Source: Chitinophagaceae bacterium
GTDB taxonomy: Bacteria; Bacteroidota; Bacteroidia; Chitinophagales; Chitinophagaceae
Direction of reading: 5' to 3'
DNA length: 62,076 bases
Assembly (NCBI GenBank): GCA_947451935.1
Contig: CANGBH010000009.1
Coordinates: forward strand, 1-62,076
The notes under the pieces were generated by a model that saw only the letters and a list, made by a program, of their open reading frames with translations, was not told where the DNA came from and made no database searches. This document shows positions 1 to 8,146 of this stretch, piece after piece; the first letter of the stretch is position 1; each line of letters begins with the position of its first letter. Made by a program: the position numbers and the translations under genes.

Positions 1-753
1 AGGGTTCACCGTTAACGTTACGGTCTTGGTTGAACTTCCTTTGCTATTGGTTGCTTTTATGGTAAACGTAGTCAGCTGTGCTGTAGTAGCGCTATTGGTA
101 AAGATTCCGCTAATGGATTGTCCTGAACCGGATGAAGCAGATATGCCTTTGATGTTTGTGGTATTATCTCGTGTCCAACTATACGTTGTACCTACTTCAT
201 TGCTGATGTCGGAGAAAACAATCGGAGTTATAGACGATCCACTGCAGATGGTTTGGGTTAACGGAGTAACTGATAACAATGGAACTACAAGTGCTTTACC
301 TGCAGTGAGTTCTTTTATGCTCACTGAGTTTAAGGCACTGCTTTGTACTTGGTTATTAGGCGCATCTACTGTACTGCTGTTATCTGCAGTCCAGGCAGTA
401 CCGTTATTGTATAAAAACTTCAAACCTGATTCAGTTAATCCATTGAGTTCATTGTCGAGGTAGTTCAATTTGAATTGCCCTTTGAATGAAGTAATGGCTT
501 TATCAAACTTATAAACTCTACTGATATTAGCGATGCCAGTACTACTTGTTACGCTAGTACCAAGGCTCAGGATGTTATCGCTTAAAGTATAATCAACCGA
601 GGGTATAATTTGCAGTTGATCTGCAGAAAGTATAGTGCCCGATTTCATGCTTAAGCTTCCAGTAGAGGCTACAGAAATAATCTGCGCATCTACTTTCGCT
701 ATGTGGCTACAGCAAACCAGCAAAACAAATAGGGCTATGTATATTCTTTTCAT
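1..753 (-). CDS. Secreted PKD-like domain protein (partial, C-terminus off the window)
   Basis: The reverse strand is open from an ATG at 753 to the window edge (251 codons, no stop). It begins with a typical signal peptide (MKRIYIALFVLLVCC, then a DAQ cleavage region near residue 24), so the product is exported. Residues about 165-251 match the PKD-like repeat common in Bacteroidota adhesins and gliding or T9SS cargo: TICSGSSITPIVFSD, then TTYSWTRDN, GSGQSISGIF and a final TFTIKATNSKGSSTKTV strand. Such domains are beta-sandwiches in large cell-surface proteins, usually with a C-terminal sorting domain, which would lie outside the window. The next gene upstream on the same strand is another secreted protein. 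Specific function unknown. Confidence 0.8.
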   Translation of the reverse strand, partial: MKRIYIALFVLLVCCSHIAKVDAQIISVASTGSLSMKSGTILSADQLQIIPSVDYTLSDNILSLGTSVTSSTGIANISRVYKFDKAITSFKGQFKLNYLDNELNGLTESGLKFLYNNGTAWTADNSSTVDAPNNQVQSSALNSVSIKELTAGKALVVPLLSVTPLTQTICSGSSITPIVFSDISNEVGTTYSWTRDNTTNIKGISASSGSGQSISGIFTNSATTAQLTTFTIKATNSKGSSTKTVTLTVNP

Positions 754-950
754 GATGGTTGTTTTTGCCATGAAGTTGGCATTGAAGATCCTAATGCTTG
801 TTTAGTAATCTAGGGTTAAAATTTATTAACTATTGAGGGTTGGATAAATAACGAAGAATAGAAAAAGTGGAAAAATATTTTCAGATTTCCGATTTTTTTA
901 TTTCACCTGATAATTCAAATATGGATTTTTTTAGATAATATATTTTACTC

Positions 951-3900
951 CTAATATGAATAGTCAAATTGAATTAGATCACCTGTAATCAACACATAAT
1001 TGTTATTATTAGATGGAGTATAGGTTATTGTTGTTCCATTTACACTATAGGCGGTATTACTAATCCGAAATCCATTTACGTACATTTTTATTTTACTTTT
1101 TGTAGCAGGAGTTTCAGTTAAGGTGAAGCTTGTTTGTGAAGCAGTTGCAGGAAATTCATCTGCAGCTTCTCTTACAGAAGCAACTGCCCAAGTTAGTGTT
1201 CCAGCATTAGAAGTCAGCACCTCGCCATCATTACCTGCTGCAGTTAATCCAGTTCCACCTTGTGCAATAGTAACCGCTGCATTTGATGTTAATATGGTAG
1301 CACTCGCATTTGGTAATGTGAATGTCTTTTCTGACGTAGCTGGGCCGATTAATTTTACAAAACCATTTCCAGTGCCCCCATAAGTAGATGTAATTACTCC
1401 AGTTACATTTGCTGTCCCGTCAAACGAGTTGCCATAAATGTTTCGTGATGTGGCTAAGTATGCCGCACTTCCTGTTGTATTTTGATTCCATATTGGAACA
1501 TTTCCAGTTAGCAAAGAATAGGGTATTGAACCCGATATCAATGTTCCAACTTGATTGATTTGTGATAACGTTGTAGCCGATAAACCTGAAGTTATATTTG
1601 AAAAATTTAAATTAGGTAAAGAAGTAAGCGTACTTAGATTACTAATATTTGATAAGGCACCACTTACTAGTTTTACATTGGGAAGAGAAGTAACCGCATC
1701 TTTAATAATAGTAAATATATCAGATGGAGAAAGCCATGTTGGTATCGGATTGAATGGGTATGATGTTGAATTTACTGTTCCCAAAATGCTTCCGGGTGAG
1801 GACCCAGATGATAGTTTAACTCCGTCCGTTCCATTATAGTAAATTATGTCGCCTTGTCTACTTAAGGGAGACAAGGAATTGAACGCTGCTTTAAGCGTAG
1901 TTTGTCCAGTTCCCCCTTGCGCTACAGTAACCGTTGCGTTCGATGTTAAAATAGTGGCATCTGCATTGGGTAAAGTAAATGTTCTCTCAGCAGTAGCAGG
2001 TCCTGTGAATTTAGTAAAGCCGTTACCTGTTCCTCCGTAGGTAGATGTAATGACATTGGTAACATTTGCAGATCCATCAAAGCTTCCTCCATGAATAGTT
2101 CGTGCAGTAGTGAGCGTGGCTGCACTACCTGTTGTATTTTGATTTAGGGTAGGTACATCTGCAGCTTGTATATAAGATAAAGTTGAATTTGTTCCATCGC
2201 TTCTTACGTATTTTCCAGAAGCTTGTGTGCCCGTCAAGGCATTAATTGCACCTTGTTGAGAAGATGCTCCTGTTCCTCCCGAACTTATGGATACTATGCC
2301 AGATAAATCATTTATGGTAGTAGAAGCATTGAGTTTCGTATTAATTCTGCTGGATAGAGAAGCTGTGTCGGAGACATTTAGTTTTTGATCAATTCTATTG
2401 CTCAAGCTCACGGTGTCTTTTGCGAATCTATTATCCATCATGGATGAAGTATCAGCGATGTTTAGTTTTGAATCTATTCTGTTCGACAATGAACTAGTAT
2501 CTATAGCTGCTGCTGAAAGTGCATCAATTCTATTACTCAAGCTCACCGTGTCTTTTGCAAATCGATTGTCCAGCATACTTGCAGTATCAGAGATACTTAG
2601 TTTTGAATCTATTCTGTTCGACAATGAACTAGTATCTATAGCTGCTGCTGAAAGTGCATCAATTCTATTGCTTAAGCTCAGAGTGTCTTTTGCAAATCGA
2701 TTATCCAGCATCGTTGCTGTATCGGCAATGTTTAGTTTTTGATCAATTCTATTGCTCAAGCTCACGGTGTCTTTTGCAAATCGATTATCCAGCATGGTTG
2801 CTGTATCAGCAATATTCAGTTTTAGGTCTATTCTGTTGCTCAGGCTTACGGTATCTTTTGCAAATCGATTATCGAGCATAGATGCTGTATCAGCGATATT
2901 TAATTTTGAATCGATTCTGTCGGATAGTGATGCGGTATCAGATGATAAACTAAGTGCATCAATTCTATTGCTTAAACTCACCGTGTCTTTAGCGAATCGA
3001 TTATCCAGCATGCTTGCTGTATCAGCGATATTTAGTTTTAGATCTATTCTCTTGCTCAGGCTCACGGTGTCTTTAGCGAATCGATTATCGAGCATGGTTG
3101 CTGTATCGGCGATATTTAATTTTGAATCGATTCTACTCGACAATGAAGTAGTATCTATAGCTGCTGCTGAAAGTGCATCAATTCTATTACTCAAGCTCAG
3201 GGTGTCTTTTGCGAATCGGTTATCCAGCATGCTTGCTGTATCAGCGATATTTAGTTTTAGATCTATTCTGTTGCTCAGGCTCACCGTGTCTTTTGCGAAT
3301 CGGTTATCCAGCATACTTGCTGTATCAGCGATATTTAGTTTTAGATCGATTCTATCGGAGAGTGATGCGGTGTCAGATGATAAACTAAGTGCATCAATTC
3401 TATTACTCAAACTCACAGTGTCTTTAGCGAATCGATTATCGAGCATGGTTGCTGTATCGGCAATATTTAGTTTAAGATTAGTTCTGTTTGATAATGATAT
3501 CGTATCTGTCGCTGAAATCTTTGTGTTAATTCGATTTGATAATGAAACTGTATCTGTTGCGGAAATCTTTGTGTTTATTCGATTTGATAATGAAACTGTA
3601 TCTGTTCCGGAAAGTTTTAAATTGATTCTTGTCGATAATGAAGCAGTATCCGTCTTAGAAAGTTTTAGATTGATTCTATTCGACAGAGAGGTAGTGTCAA
3701 ATGTAGAGGATCCGCCAATGGCCGTCCAAGCAGTGCCATTAAAGTAATAAAAGCCCTTTGGTAAACCGGTTTGATCGTCAGTTTGATAGACCAACAAGCC
3801 GGCCGCAGGTCTAGTAATCGCTAGCCGCTGAGCCTTGGTCATTCGTGGTGCCAAGAAGCCTTTGCTGCTAGAACTTACATCCAGCTGTGCAGAAGGGTGG

Positions 3901-3998
3901 ATGTCTTTCGGTGTAACGCCAATACCCACCTGTGCATAAAGCTGAAAAGTAATTAGTGTAATAGATAGAACGAGAAGAGCTTTTAAAGCAGTTTTCAT
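951..3998 (-). CDS. Secreted tail-fibre-like repeat protein
   Basis: 1015 residues. A signal peptide (residues 1-23, ending LYAQ) precedes an N-terminal domain frequent in Bacteroidota surface proteins (VGIGVTPKDIHPSAQLDV, RMTKAQRLAI, GLPKGFYYFNGTAW). Residues about 100-555 are nearly pure tandem repeats on the theme DTVSLSNRIDLKLNIADTAS-MLDNRFAK. The units are 28 residues, or 45 residues when an ALSAAAIDTSSLSNRID-type insert is present. The remainder holds two copies of a module with TTGSAA, TFTLPNA and YGGTGNGF/AQGGTG motifs, resembling the GGTG repeats of phage tail fibres, and ends in a small beta-rich domain (MYVNGFRISNTAYSVNG). I infer a long stalk with a distal adhesive head. No phage genes surround it, so a host adhesin is likelier than a prophage fibre. 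Confidence 0.85.
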   Translation of the reverse strand: MKTALKALLVLSITLITFQLYAQVGIGVTPKDIHPSAQLDVSSSSKGFLAPRMTKAQRLAITRPAAGLLVYQTDDQTGLPKGFYYFNGTAWTAIGGSSTFDTTSLSNRINLKLSKTDTASLSTRINLKLSGTDTVSLSNRINTKISATDTVSLSNRINTKISATDTISLSNRTNLKLNIADTATMLDNRFAKDTVSLSNRIDALSLSSDTASLSDRIDLKLNIADTASMLDNRFAKDTVSLSNRIDLKLNIADTASMLDNRFAKDTLSLSNRIDALSAAAIDTTSLSSRIDSKLNIADTATMLDNRFAKDTVSLSKRIDLKLNIADTASMLDNRFAKDTVSLSNRIDALSLSSDTASLSDRIDSKLNIADTASMLDNRFAKDTVSLSNRIDLKLNIADTATMLDNRFAKDTVSLSNRIDQKLNIADTATMLDNRFAKDTLSLSNRIDALSAAAIDTSSLSNRIDSKLSISDTASMLDNRFAKDTVSLSNRIDALSAAAIDTSSLSNRIDSKLNIADTSSMMDNRFAKDTVSLSNRIDQKLNVSDTASLSSRINTKLNASTTINDLSGIVSISSGGTGASSQQGAINALTGTQASGKYVRSDGTNSTLSYIQAADVPTLNQNTTGSAATLTTARTIHGGSFDGSANVTNVITSTYGGTGNGFTKFTGPATAERTFTLPNADATILTSNATVTVAQGGTGQTTLKAAFNSLSPLSRQGDIIYYNGTDGVKLSSGSSPGSILGTVNSTSYPFNPIPTWLSPSDIFTIIKDAVTSLPNVKLVSGALSNISNLSTLTSLPNLNFSNITSGLSATTLSQINQVGTLISGSIPYSLLTGNVPIWNQNTTGSAAYLATSRNIYGNSFDGTANVTGVITSTYGGTGNGFVKLIGPATSEKTFTLPNASATILTSNAAVTIAQGGTGLTAAGNDGEVLTSNAGTLTWAVASVREAADEFPATASQTSFTLTETPATKSKIKMYVNGFRISNTAYSVNGTTITYTPSNNNNYVLITGDLIQFDYSY
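2330..3697 (-). repeat. Coding tandem repeats (84-bp and 135-bp units)
   Basis: The central third of the tail-fibre-like gene is a DNA-level tandem array. The same 70-base stretch recurs at about 2463 and 2598, offset by 135 bp (45 codons); other units recur every 84 bp (28 codons), with shorter 48-bp units near 3490-3690. Copies differ by scattered, mostly silent substitutions. All unit lengths are multiples of three, so gain or loss of units would keep the reading frame. Confidence 0.85.
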
Positions 3999-4063
3999 TG
4001 CGAAAATTATTAGGGTGATTAAAAATGGATTTTCTGGACTAAGAAGACTAGTAGTTGGATTTC

Positions 4064-4432
4064 TTAATGAGTTATGAGATTTTTTGATTTTATAGAATTA
4101 CAAAAAAAAGATACACTACTCTCAAATCCGCATAGTTTAGTGATTGATTCAATTGGCAAACTAGAGTTGATTGGATTTTTCAATTCTTTGATCAATAATT
4201 GGTACCTGTACTGATGGATAAGTGTTGTAAAATCGACTCCGTGATAACTGGTCGATATCTGGTCCAGTTCTTCGGAACTTATATTTAGCAAGCCGGCAAA
4301 TTTTTCTGTGCTTGAATTCTGATGCACATAATACTTTAAGTCAAAAAAATGATGATCAAATGTATTTTTTTTGTCAGGGGTAGTTAAAAAATATCTTCCA
4401 ACAAGATTCCTTAAGTAGCTTAATACCGGCAT
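4064..4432 (-). CDS. Stand-alone AraC-type DNA-binding protein (small, possibly degenerate)
   Basis: 122 residues. The sequence aligns by eye with the last ~115 residues of the 7TM-AraC regulator just upstream: HHFFDLKYY parallels YHFFGNFYYRN, then a first helix-turn-helix (FAGLLNISSEELDQI against FAELIGVNKELIFNY) and the AraC core (FTTLIHQYRYQLLIKELKNP, then ITKLCGFESSVSFF). It lacks any sensor or membrane domain. The end of the second helix-turn-helix is off consensus (FCNSIKSKNLITH instead of FYQPFKKYHGGNPSD). It may be a trimmed paralogue of its neighbour, acting as a small regulator, or a decaying copy. It could regulate the adhesin gene downstream; that is inferred from position only. 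Confidence 0.6.
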   Translation of the reverse strand: MPVLSYLRNLVGRYFLTTPDKKNTFDHHFFDLKYYVHQNSSTEKFAGLLNISSEELDQISTSYHGVDFTTLIHQYRYQLLIKELKNPINSSLPIESITKLCGFESSVSFFCNSIKSKNLITH

Positions 4433-4566
4433 AGTCCAACATTTTGGACTGTAAAAATCTATGGAATAAAAGAGGAGAGCAAATTACTTCTGTACTGATT
4501 GCGAATGTCAATGTGCTATTAAATATTACAGCTGTATCATCTCAGGAAACACTGGTTTTCAGTAAA

Positions 4567-5661
4567 TTAATCATTAAAGATTTCGATCAGGTCTGAGGGA
4601 TTTCCGCCATGGTATTTCTTAAATGGCTGATAAAACCGTTGCCTAGAAGCAAAACCAACTTCCAGTGCCAAGGCTTCGACTGTATAATTTTTAAATTTGG
4701 GGTCTTTAATGATTTCAACAAAATAGTCAATCCTGTTTTTATTGACCAATTCGTCAAAACTCATTGAATAGTTCTGGTAAACGTAGTTAAATATTAATTC
4801 TTTGTTAACTCCAATAAGTTCAGCAAAATCAGATGTACTGGCTTCCCTATTTCTATAATAGAAATTGCCAAAAAAATGATAATTAAATATTTCGCTTTTT
4901 ATTTCATTTATAGGGTTTCTATTAAATGCCTGTCCAAATGAAATTTTAATGCCATTTTTATTTATAAAATTAGGCCTGTATAGAATAATTAAAAGCAGAT
5001 ACAAGCTCCCTCCAATTGATACATACTGAAAAGTAGAGTTGTTTCTGGTTAAAATAAATGACAATATAAACCCCATAAACATAAGGGCTATGAAAAAAAA
5101 TAGAGCAATTGTCCAATGTTGTACTTTTCTGAAGTATAAGTTATTATGAGAATATTTAAACAATATAGTATATATATAAAATGCCAAAATAGCGTTCGAG
5201 CTAATTAGGTAGATATAACTCAGTGTCTTTCCAAAAACAGGAAGATCATAATCAAACTCTCGCTGGTCCATTACACTAGTAATTGTGTTATTTTTTGGGA
5301 TTAAGAATTCATTGGTTAAGCTATAATAGGATAGTAACAATAGATAAACTAGGGTAAAGATGGAGTATGCATTAGCGAGCTTTTTATACTTCTGGAAATA
5401 CAATATTGTCAAAGCTTGTATGAGCGAAATTCCACCAATGCCCTTGAAAACAAGTATCTGCAGCACAAATTGATCAGGGCCGGAAGCAAGGAATGAAAAA
5501 ACAGAAGGGGAAGCTATACCAATGACTACGATTGATGAGATATAAAGCTTTAATTGAAGCGGGGACTTAAATCGAATAAGCACATCTAAAAAAACAATTA
5601 CAGCTAACAGGATTACAGAAAAGTATAGGTTGTGAATGATATAATCTTCAGTAAATTTCAT
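4567..5661 (-). CDS. 7TM membrane-bound AraC family transcriptional regulator
   Basis: 364 residues. The first ~240 residues hold seven hydrophobic segments (for example LYFSVILLAVIVFLDVL, FTLVYLLLLSYYSL, IALFFFIALMFMGFILSFIL, SIGGSLYLLLIILY). The C-terminal ~110 residues form an AraC-type double helix-turn-helix with the conserved second-helix block TVEALALEVGFASRQRFYQP. This architecture is common in Bacteroidota, where a membrane sensor is fused to a DNA-binding domain; the ligand cannot be read from sequence. It precedes a small solo AraC protein and a secreted repeat protein on the same strand, with a 134-bp gap to the former. Confidence 0.85.
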   Translation of the reverse strand: MKFTEDYIIHNLYFSVILLAVIVFLDVLIRFKSPLQLKLYISSIVVIGIASPSVFSFLASGPDQFVLQILVFKGIGGISLIQALTILYFQKYKKLANAYSIFTLVYLLLLSYYSLTNEFLIPKNNTITSVMDQREFDYDLPVFGKTLSYIYLISSNAILAFYIYTILFKYSHNNLYFRKVQHWTIALFFFIALMFMGFILSFILTRNNSTFQYVSIGGSLYLLLIILYRPNFINKNGIKISFGQAFNRNPINEIKSEIFNYHFFGNFYYRNREASTSDFAELIGVNKELIFNYVYQNYSMSFDELVNKNRIDYFVEIIKDPKFKNYTVEALALEVGFASRQRFYQPFKKYHGGNPSDLIEIFND

Positions 5662-5980
5662 GCTAGTAGAACATATTAATTCCTAGAGTCTGCTTAAAAA
5701 TAATACTATAGTTTCAGATAGTTAAAATTCTTCATTTTTTAAACTTGTAATTTTATTTAATACACTGATTTTCAATTTTTTATTAGGTATTGTAATATTG
5801 GTTTTCGGATAGAAAAAGTACTTCTAAGGGGTTTTAAATTGGTATAAATGAAGTCTTACATTCATATTCATTTTTATAATTGGGTAAAAGGCATTCCTAC
5901 TGCTTTTAACTTTTTATATTGTTATTACTCGCATAGAAATTCTATCAATCCTTTTCAAATAATTTTGTCATTCTCCTCAC
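5662..5980. other. AT-rich intergenic stretch, nothing recognised
   Basis: About 320 very AT-rich bases upstream of the 7TM-AraC gene. I see no credible ORF, no RNA gene and no clean Bacteroidota promoter. It presumably holds the promoter of the regulator reading left, but no TAnnTTTG box with a partner is obvious. Confidence 0.5.
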
Positions 5981-6233
5981 AGAAATGGCAATAGGCAATA
6001 GTAATACAGAAAAGGGACGAAGGGACGAAGGCACAAAGGCACAGAGTGTTCAGCGTCAATCCTTCATCCCCCAAAAATACTGTCATTCCGAGCGAAGCGA
6101 GGAATGACAGAAATGGCAATAGCCAATAGGTAATAGTAATACAGAAAAGGGACGAAGGCACAAAGTCATAGAGTGTTCAGCGTCAATCCTTCATCCCCCA
6201 AAAAAAACTGTCATTCCGAGCGAAGCGAGGAAT
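5981..6233. repeat. Direct duplication of a ~128-bp intergenic unit
   Basis: Two adjacent near-identical copies begin with agaaatggcaatag at 5981 and 6109. Each contains a run of 8-base words (aagggacg, aaggcaca; two of each in copy one at 6012-6043, fewer in copy two at 6147-6170), then gagtgttcagcgtcaatcc and a block ending cattccgagcgaagcgagg. The second copy lacks one or two octamers. The small ORFs overlapping this stretch encode only repeat-derived sequence. Confidence 0.85.
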
Positions 6234-6480
6234 CTAATTCATTCGAGTAAAGTCAAGATTCCTCGCTTCGCTCGGAATGACAAAGGGTGTGAAAGATTCC
6301 TCGCTTCGCTCGGAATGACAAAGGGTGTGAAAGATTCTTCGCTTCGCTCGGAATGACAAAGGGTGTGAAAGATTCCTCGCTTTGCTCGGAATGACAAAGG
6401 GTGTGAAAGATTCCTCGCTTCGCTCGGAATGACAGTTGAATAGTTGGAATGACAGTTGAATGTGTGGAATGACAGTTGAG
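6213..6480. repeat. REP-like inverted repeat and 38-bp tandem array
   Basis: The word cattccgagcgaagcgagg near 6212-6231 faces its inverted form in the following array. From 6257 a 38-bp unit (gattcctcgcttcgctcgga followed by atgacaaagggtgtgaaa) repeats four times (6257, 6295, 6333, 6371), plus a fifth partial copy at 6409. Three ~20-bp units built on ggaatgacagttga follow up to about 6480. The core cgagcgaagcg is itself a near-palindrome. Units are contiguous with no unique spacers, so this is not a CRISPR array. It resembles the palindromic intergenic repeats scattered in many Bacteroidota genomes. Confidence 0.85.
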
Positions 6481-6509
6481 TGGTTGGAATGAGATAACAA
6501 TGCTAATTT

Positions 6510-6528
6510 CTAGATTGTCTATGAACCC
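6510..6528 (-). repeat. Degenerate copy of tRNA-Lys 3' end plus flank
   Basis: The 19 bases ctagattgtctatgaaccc match 17 of 19 bases of the 3' end and downstream flank of tRNA-Lys (9175-9193, ctagcttgtctgtgaaccc), in the same orientation. The match continues weakly on the left (tgcta-tt). It may be a remnant att-type site. Confidence 0.45.
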
Positions 6529-6724
6529 ACAGGGAGCTAGTGTTAGCGCTAACCTTTAAAAAAGCATCGTATAACTTTTCTATTCTGTTAACTCAACCGA
6601 AATTCCAGTCGCAACCATTTGCAATTTTCTTTATAATAATTTAACAAAAAACCATCTTAGTTTACAAGTGCTGCAATGTTCATAAAACAAAAATGGCCTA
6701 TATTTATTGGTTTTCTAAAGCGTT

Positions 6725-7714
6725 ATGAGAATTCTACTTTTTATATTAGTTATATTTTTCACCTGCCAAGTACTTGCACAGAAAAACACGCCTGAAGACT
6801 TTGGATTTAGGCATTTTCAGACCATATACAAGGGTGAGACAGTAGATATACTATTGAAATCAAAGAAAGGAGATGAACAAAAGAAAAAACCAATTTTTCT
6901 TTTTTGTCAAGGTAGTTTGCCGAAGCCATTAATTATAAAAGATGGGGAGAGCGTATATGGCACTTTCCCCTTTAAGACTGATAGTTTAGAGAGGGATTAT
7001 CATATAGCCATCATTAGTAAACCCTTTATACCGCTTGTTGTAGAGGCCAGTTTGTTGGGTCATGGTTTTACGTATAATGACCCTCTAACAAAGGAGTTTC
7101 CTGTACAATATTCTGACAGAAATCTACTTGATTATTATGTGCTTCGAAATTTAAGCGTCATCGACTTTTTACAAAAACTAGATTTTGTGGATGATTCAAC
7201 ATTAGTTGTCGCTGGACATTCTGAAGGAAGTACAATTGCCTCTAAGCTTGCAATGAAATGCAAAAAAGTAACGCATTTAATTTATGCTGGAGGAAATCCG
7301 TTGGGTAGAATTTTGTCGATCATAGCTGAAGCCCGAGTAACTGAATCCGATAGCACAAATTTTGCTGAACATGAATTTGATTATTGGCAGCAAGTGGTAA
7401 ACGATAAAAATAGTATGGATAACTCAAAAGGTGATACGCACAAAGCAACTTATGATTTTTCTATTCCTCCAATTCACTATTTAGAAAAATTAAGAATTCC
7501 TGTTTTGGTTAGTTATGGCACAAAAGACTGGAGCGCGCCATACAATGATTATCTACGTGTGGAAATAATGCGACAACAGAAAAAGAATTTTACATTCAAG
7601 GCGTACATTGGGCTTGAGCATAATTTTTTTCCATTGACCACAACAGGAGAACCAAACTTCGACATATTTAATTGGGATAACGTAGCCAACGATTGGAGGA
7701 ATTGGTTGAGATGA
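6725..7714 (+). CDS. Secreted alpha/beta hydrolase
   Basis: 329 residues with a signal peptide (MRILLFILVIFFTCQVLAQ). The fold is alpha/beta hydrolase: a nucleophile elbow AGHSEGS with Ser166, a putative acid Asp268 in YGTKDWSAPY and His299 in GLEHNF near the C-terminus complete a Ser-Asp-His triad in the expected order. LFCQGSLPKP near residue 60 is in the position of the oxyanion-hole strand. The substrate is unknown; ester or peptide bonds are possible (prolyl-oligopeptidase-like peptidases and esterases share this layout). It stands alone between repeat DNA and a nuclease fragment, and lies between two copies of the tRNA-Lys 3' end. Confidence 0.8.
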   Translation: MRILLFILVIFFTCQVLAQKNTPEDFGFRHFQTIYKGETVDILLKSKKGDEQKKKPIFLFCQGSLPKPLIIKDGESVYGTFPFKTDSLERDYHIAIISKPFIPLVVEASLLGHGFTYNDPLTKEFPVQYSDRNLLDYYVLRNLSVIDFLQKLDFVDDSTLVVAGHSEGSTIASKLAMKCKKVTHLIYAGGNPLGRILSIIAEARVTESDSTNFAEHEFDYWQQVVNDKNSMDNSKGDTHKATYDFSIPPIHYLEKLRIPVLVSYGTKDWSAPYNDYLRVEIMRQQKKNFTFKAYIGLEHNFFPLTTTGEPNFDIFNWDNVANDWRNWLR

Positions 7715-7763
7715 CCACCTAAAATTAGTATTAGTGACTCGCCACTAAATCAGTGAATTCCTC

Positions 7764-7967
7764 TTAATACACCAATGTCCATGGTATTCTAGTAGAAGTA
7801 AATTTAGAATGCCCAATGTTATGTTCGTAAAGCCTTCTTTCGAGATTGGAACAAGCGCCTAAGTAATATTTCCCAAGTTTTTGAGAGTATAAAATGTAGA
7901 AGAATGCCAAAACAAGTAGTATTTTGAATTCATGGAAACAAAAATGACCATCATTTCTGATAGTCAT
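7764..7967 (-). pseudogene. Truncated GIY-YIG endonuclease fragment
   Basis: 67 residues. Residues ~22-67 match the start of a GIY-YIG (UvrC/YhbQ-like) domain: FYILYSQKLGKYYLGACSNL, then ERRLYEHNIGHSKFTSTRIPWTLVY. The family normally runs 80-100 residues and continues with a glutamate-bearing helix that is missing here, because a stop follows LVY directly. The N-terminal 21 residues (MTIRNDGHFCFHEFKILLVLA) are not family-like. I read this as a gene remnant. The catalytic Tyr and Arg positions are kept, the metal-binding Glu is lost, so activity is unlikely. Confidence 0.6.
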
Positions 7968-7971
7968 TTGA

Positions 7972-7985
7972 GTGAACCCGCTGGG
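7972..7985 (-). repeat. Exact 14-base copy of tRNA-Lys 3' end
   Basis: gtgaacccgctggg here is identical to 9186-9199, the acceptor end of tRNA-Lys, in the same orientation and 1.2 kb downstream of the tRNA 3' end. It delimits a segment holding only the EEP-family gene, which is the arrangement left by integration at a tRNA 3' end. No integrase is present. Confidence 0.5.
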
Positions 7986-8146
7986 GCGAACACTTTGAAA
8001 CTAACTCTGCGAGAATGAATGTATTAATTTGATATTCAATGCAGTCAACCCAAATTCGAGCCACATTTCATTTATTTTCAAAGAATCAAGTTAGTATTTA
8101 ATTGATGGTCTTGATTTAATTATTTTATGAAATTGTAGATTGATTC

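Noticed and set aside
26-463. Plus-strand ORF of 145 codons
   Set aside because: It is antisense to the PKD-like gene, whose reverse-strand frame has a signal peptide and domain motifs.
1123-3747. Several plus-strand ORFs, including a 331-codon one
   Set aside because: They are antisense readings of the tandem repeats of the tail-fibre-like gene; they look protein-like only because the repeats keep the frame open.
951-3998. Prophage origin of the tail-fibre-like gene
   Set aside because: It has a signal peptide and a typical Bacteroidota surface-protein N-terminus, and no phage structural, lysis or integration genes are nearby.
6257-6446. 38-bp repeat array as a CRISPR
   Set aside because: Units are directly contiguous with no unique spacers, and no cas gene is in the window.
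5955-6500. Two minus-strand ORFs of 68 and 88 codons
   Set aside because: They consist wholly of intergenic repeat units.
7732-7748. ttagtg/cactaa hairpin after the alpha/beta hydrolase
   Set aside because: The stem is only six base pairs and no T-run follows, so a terminator call is not supported.
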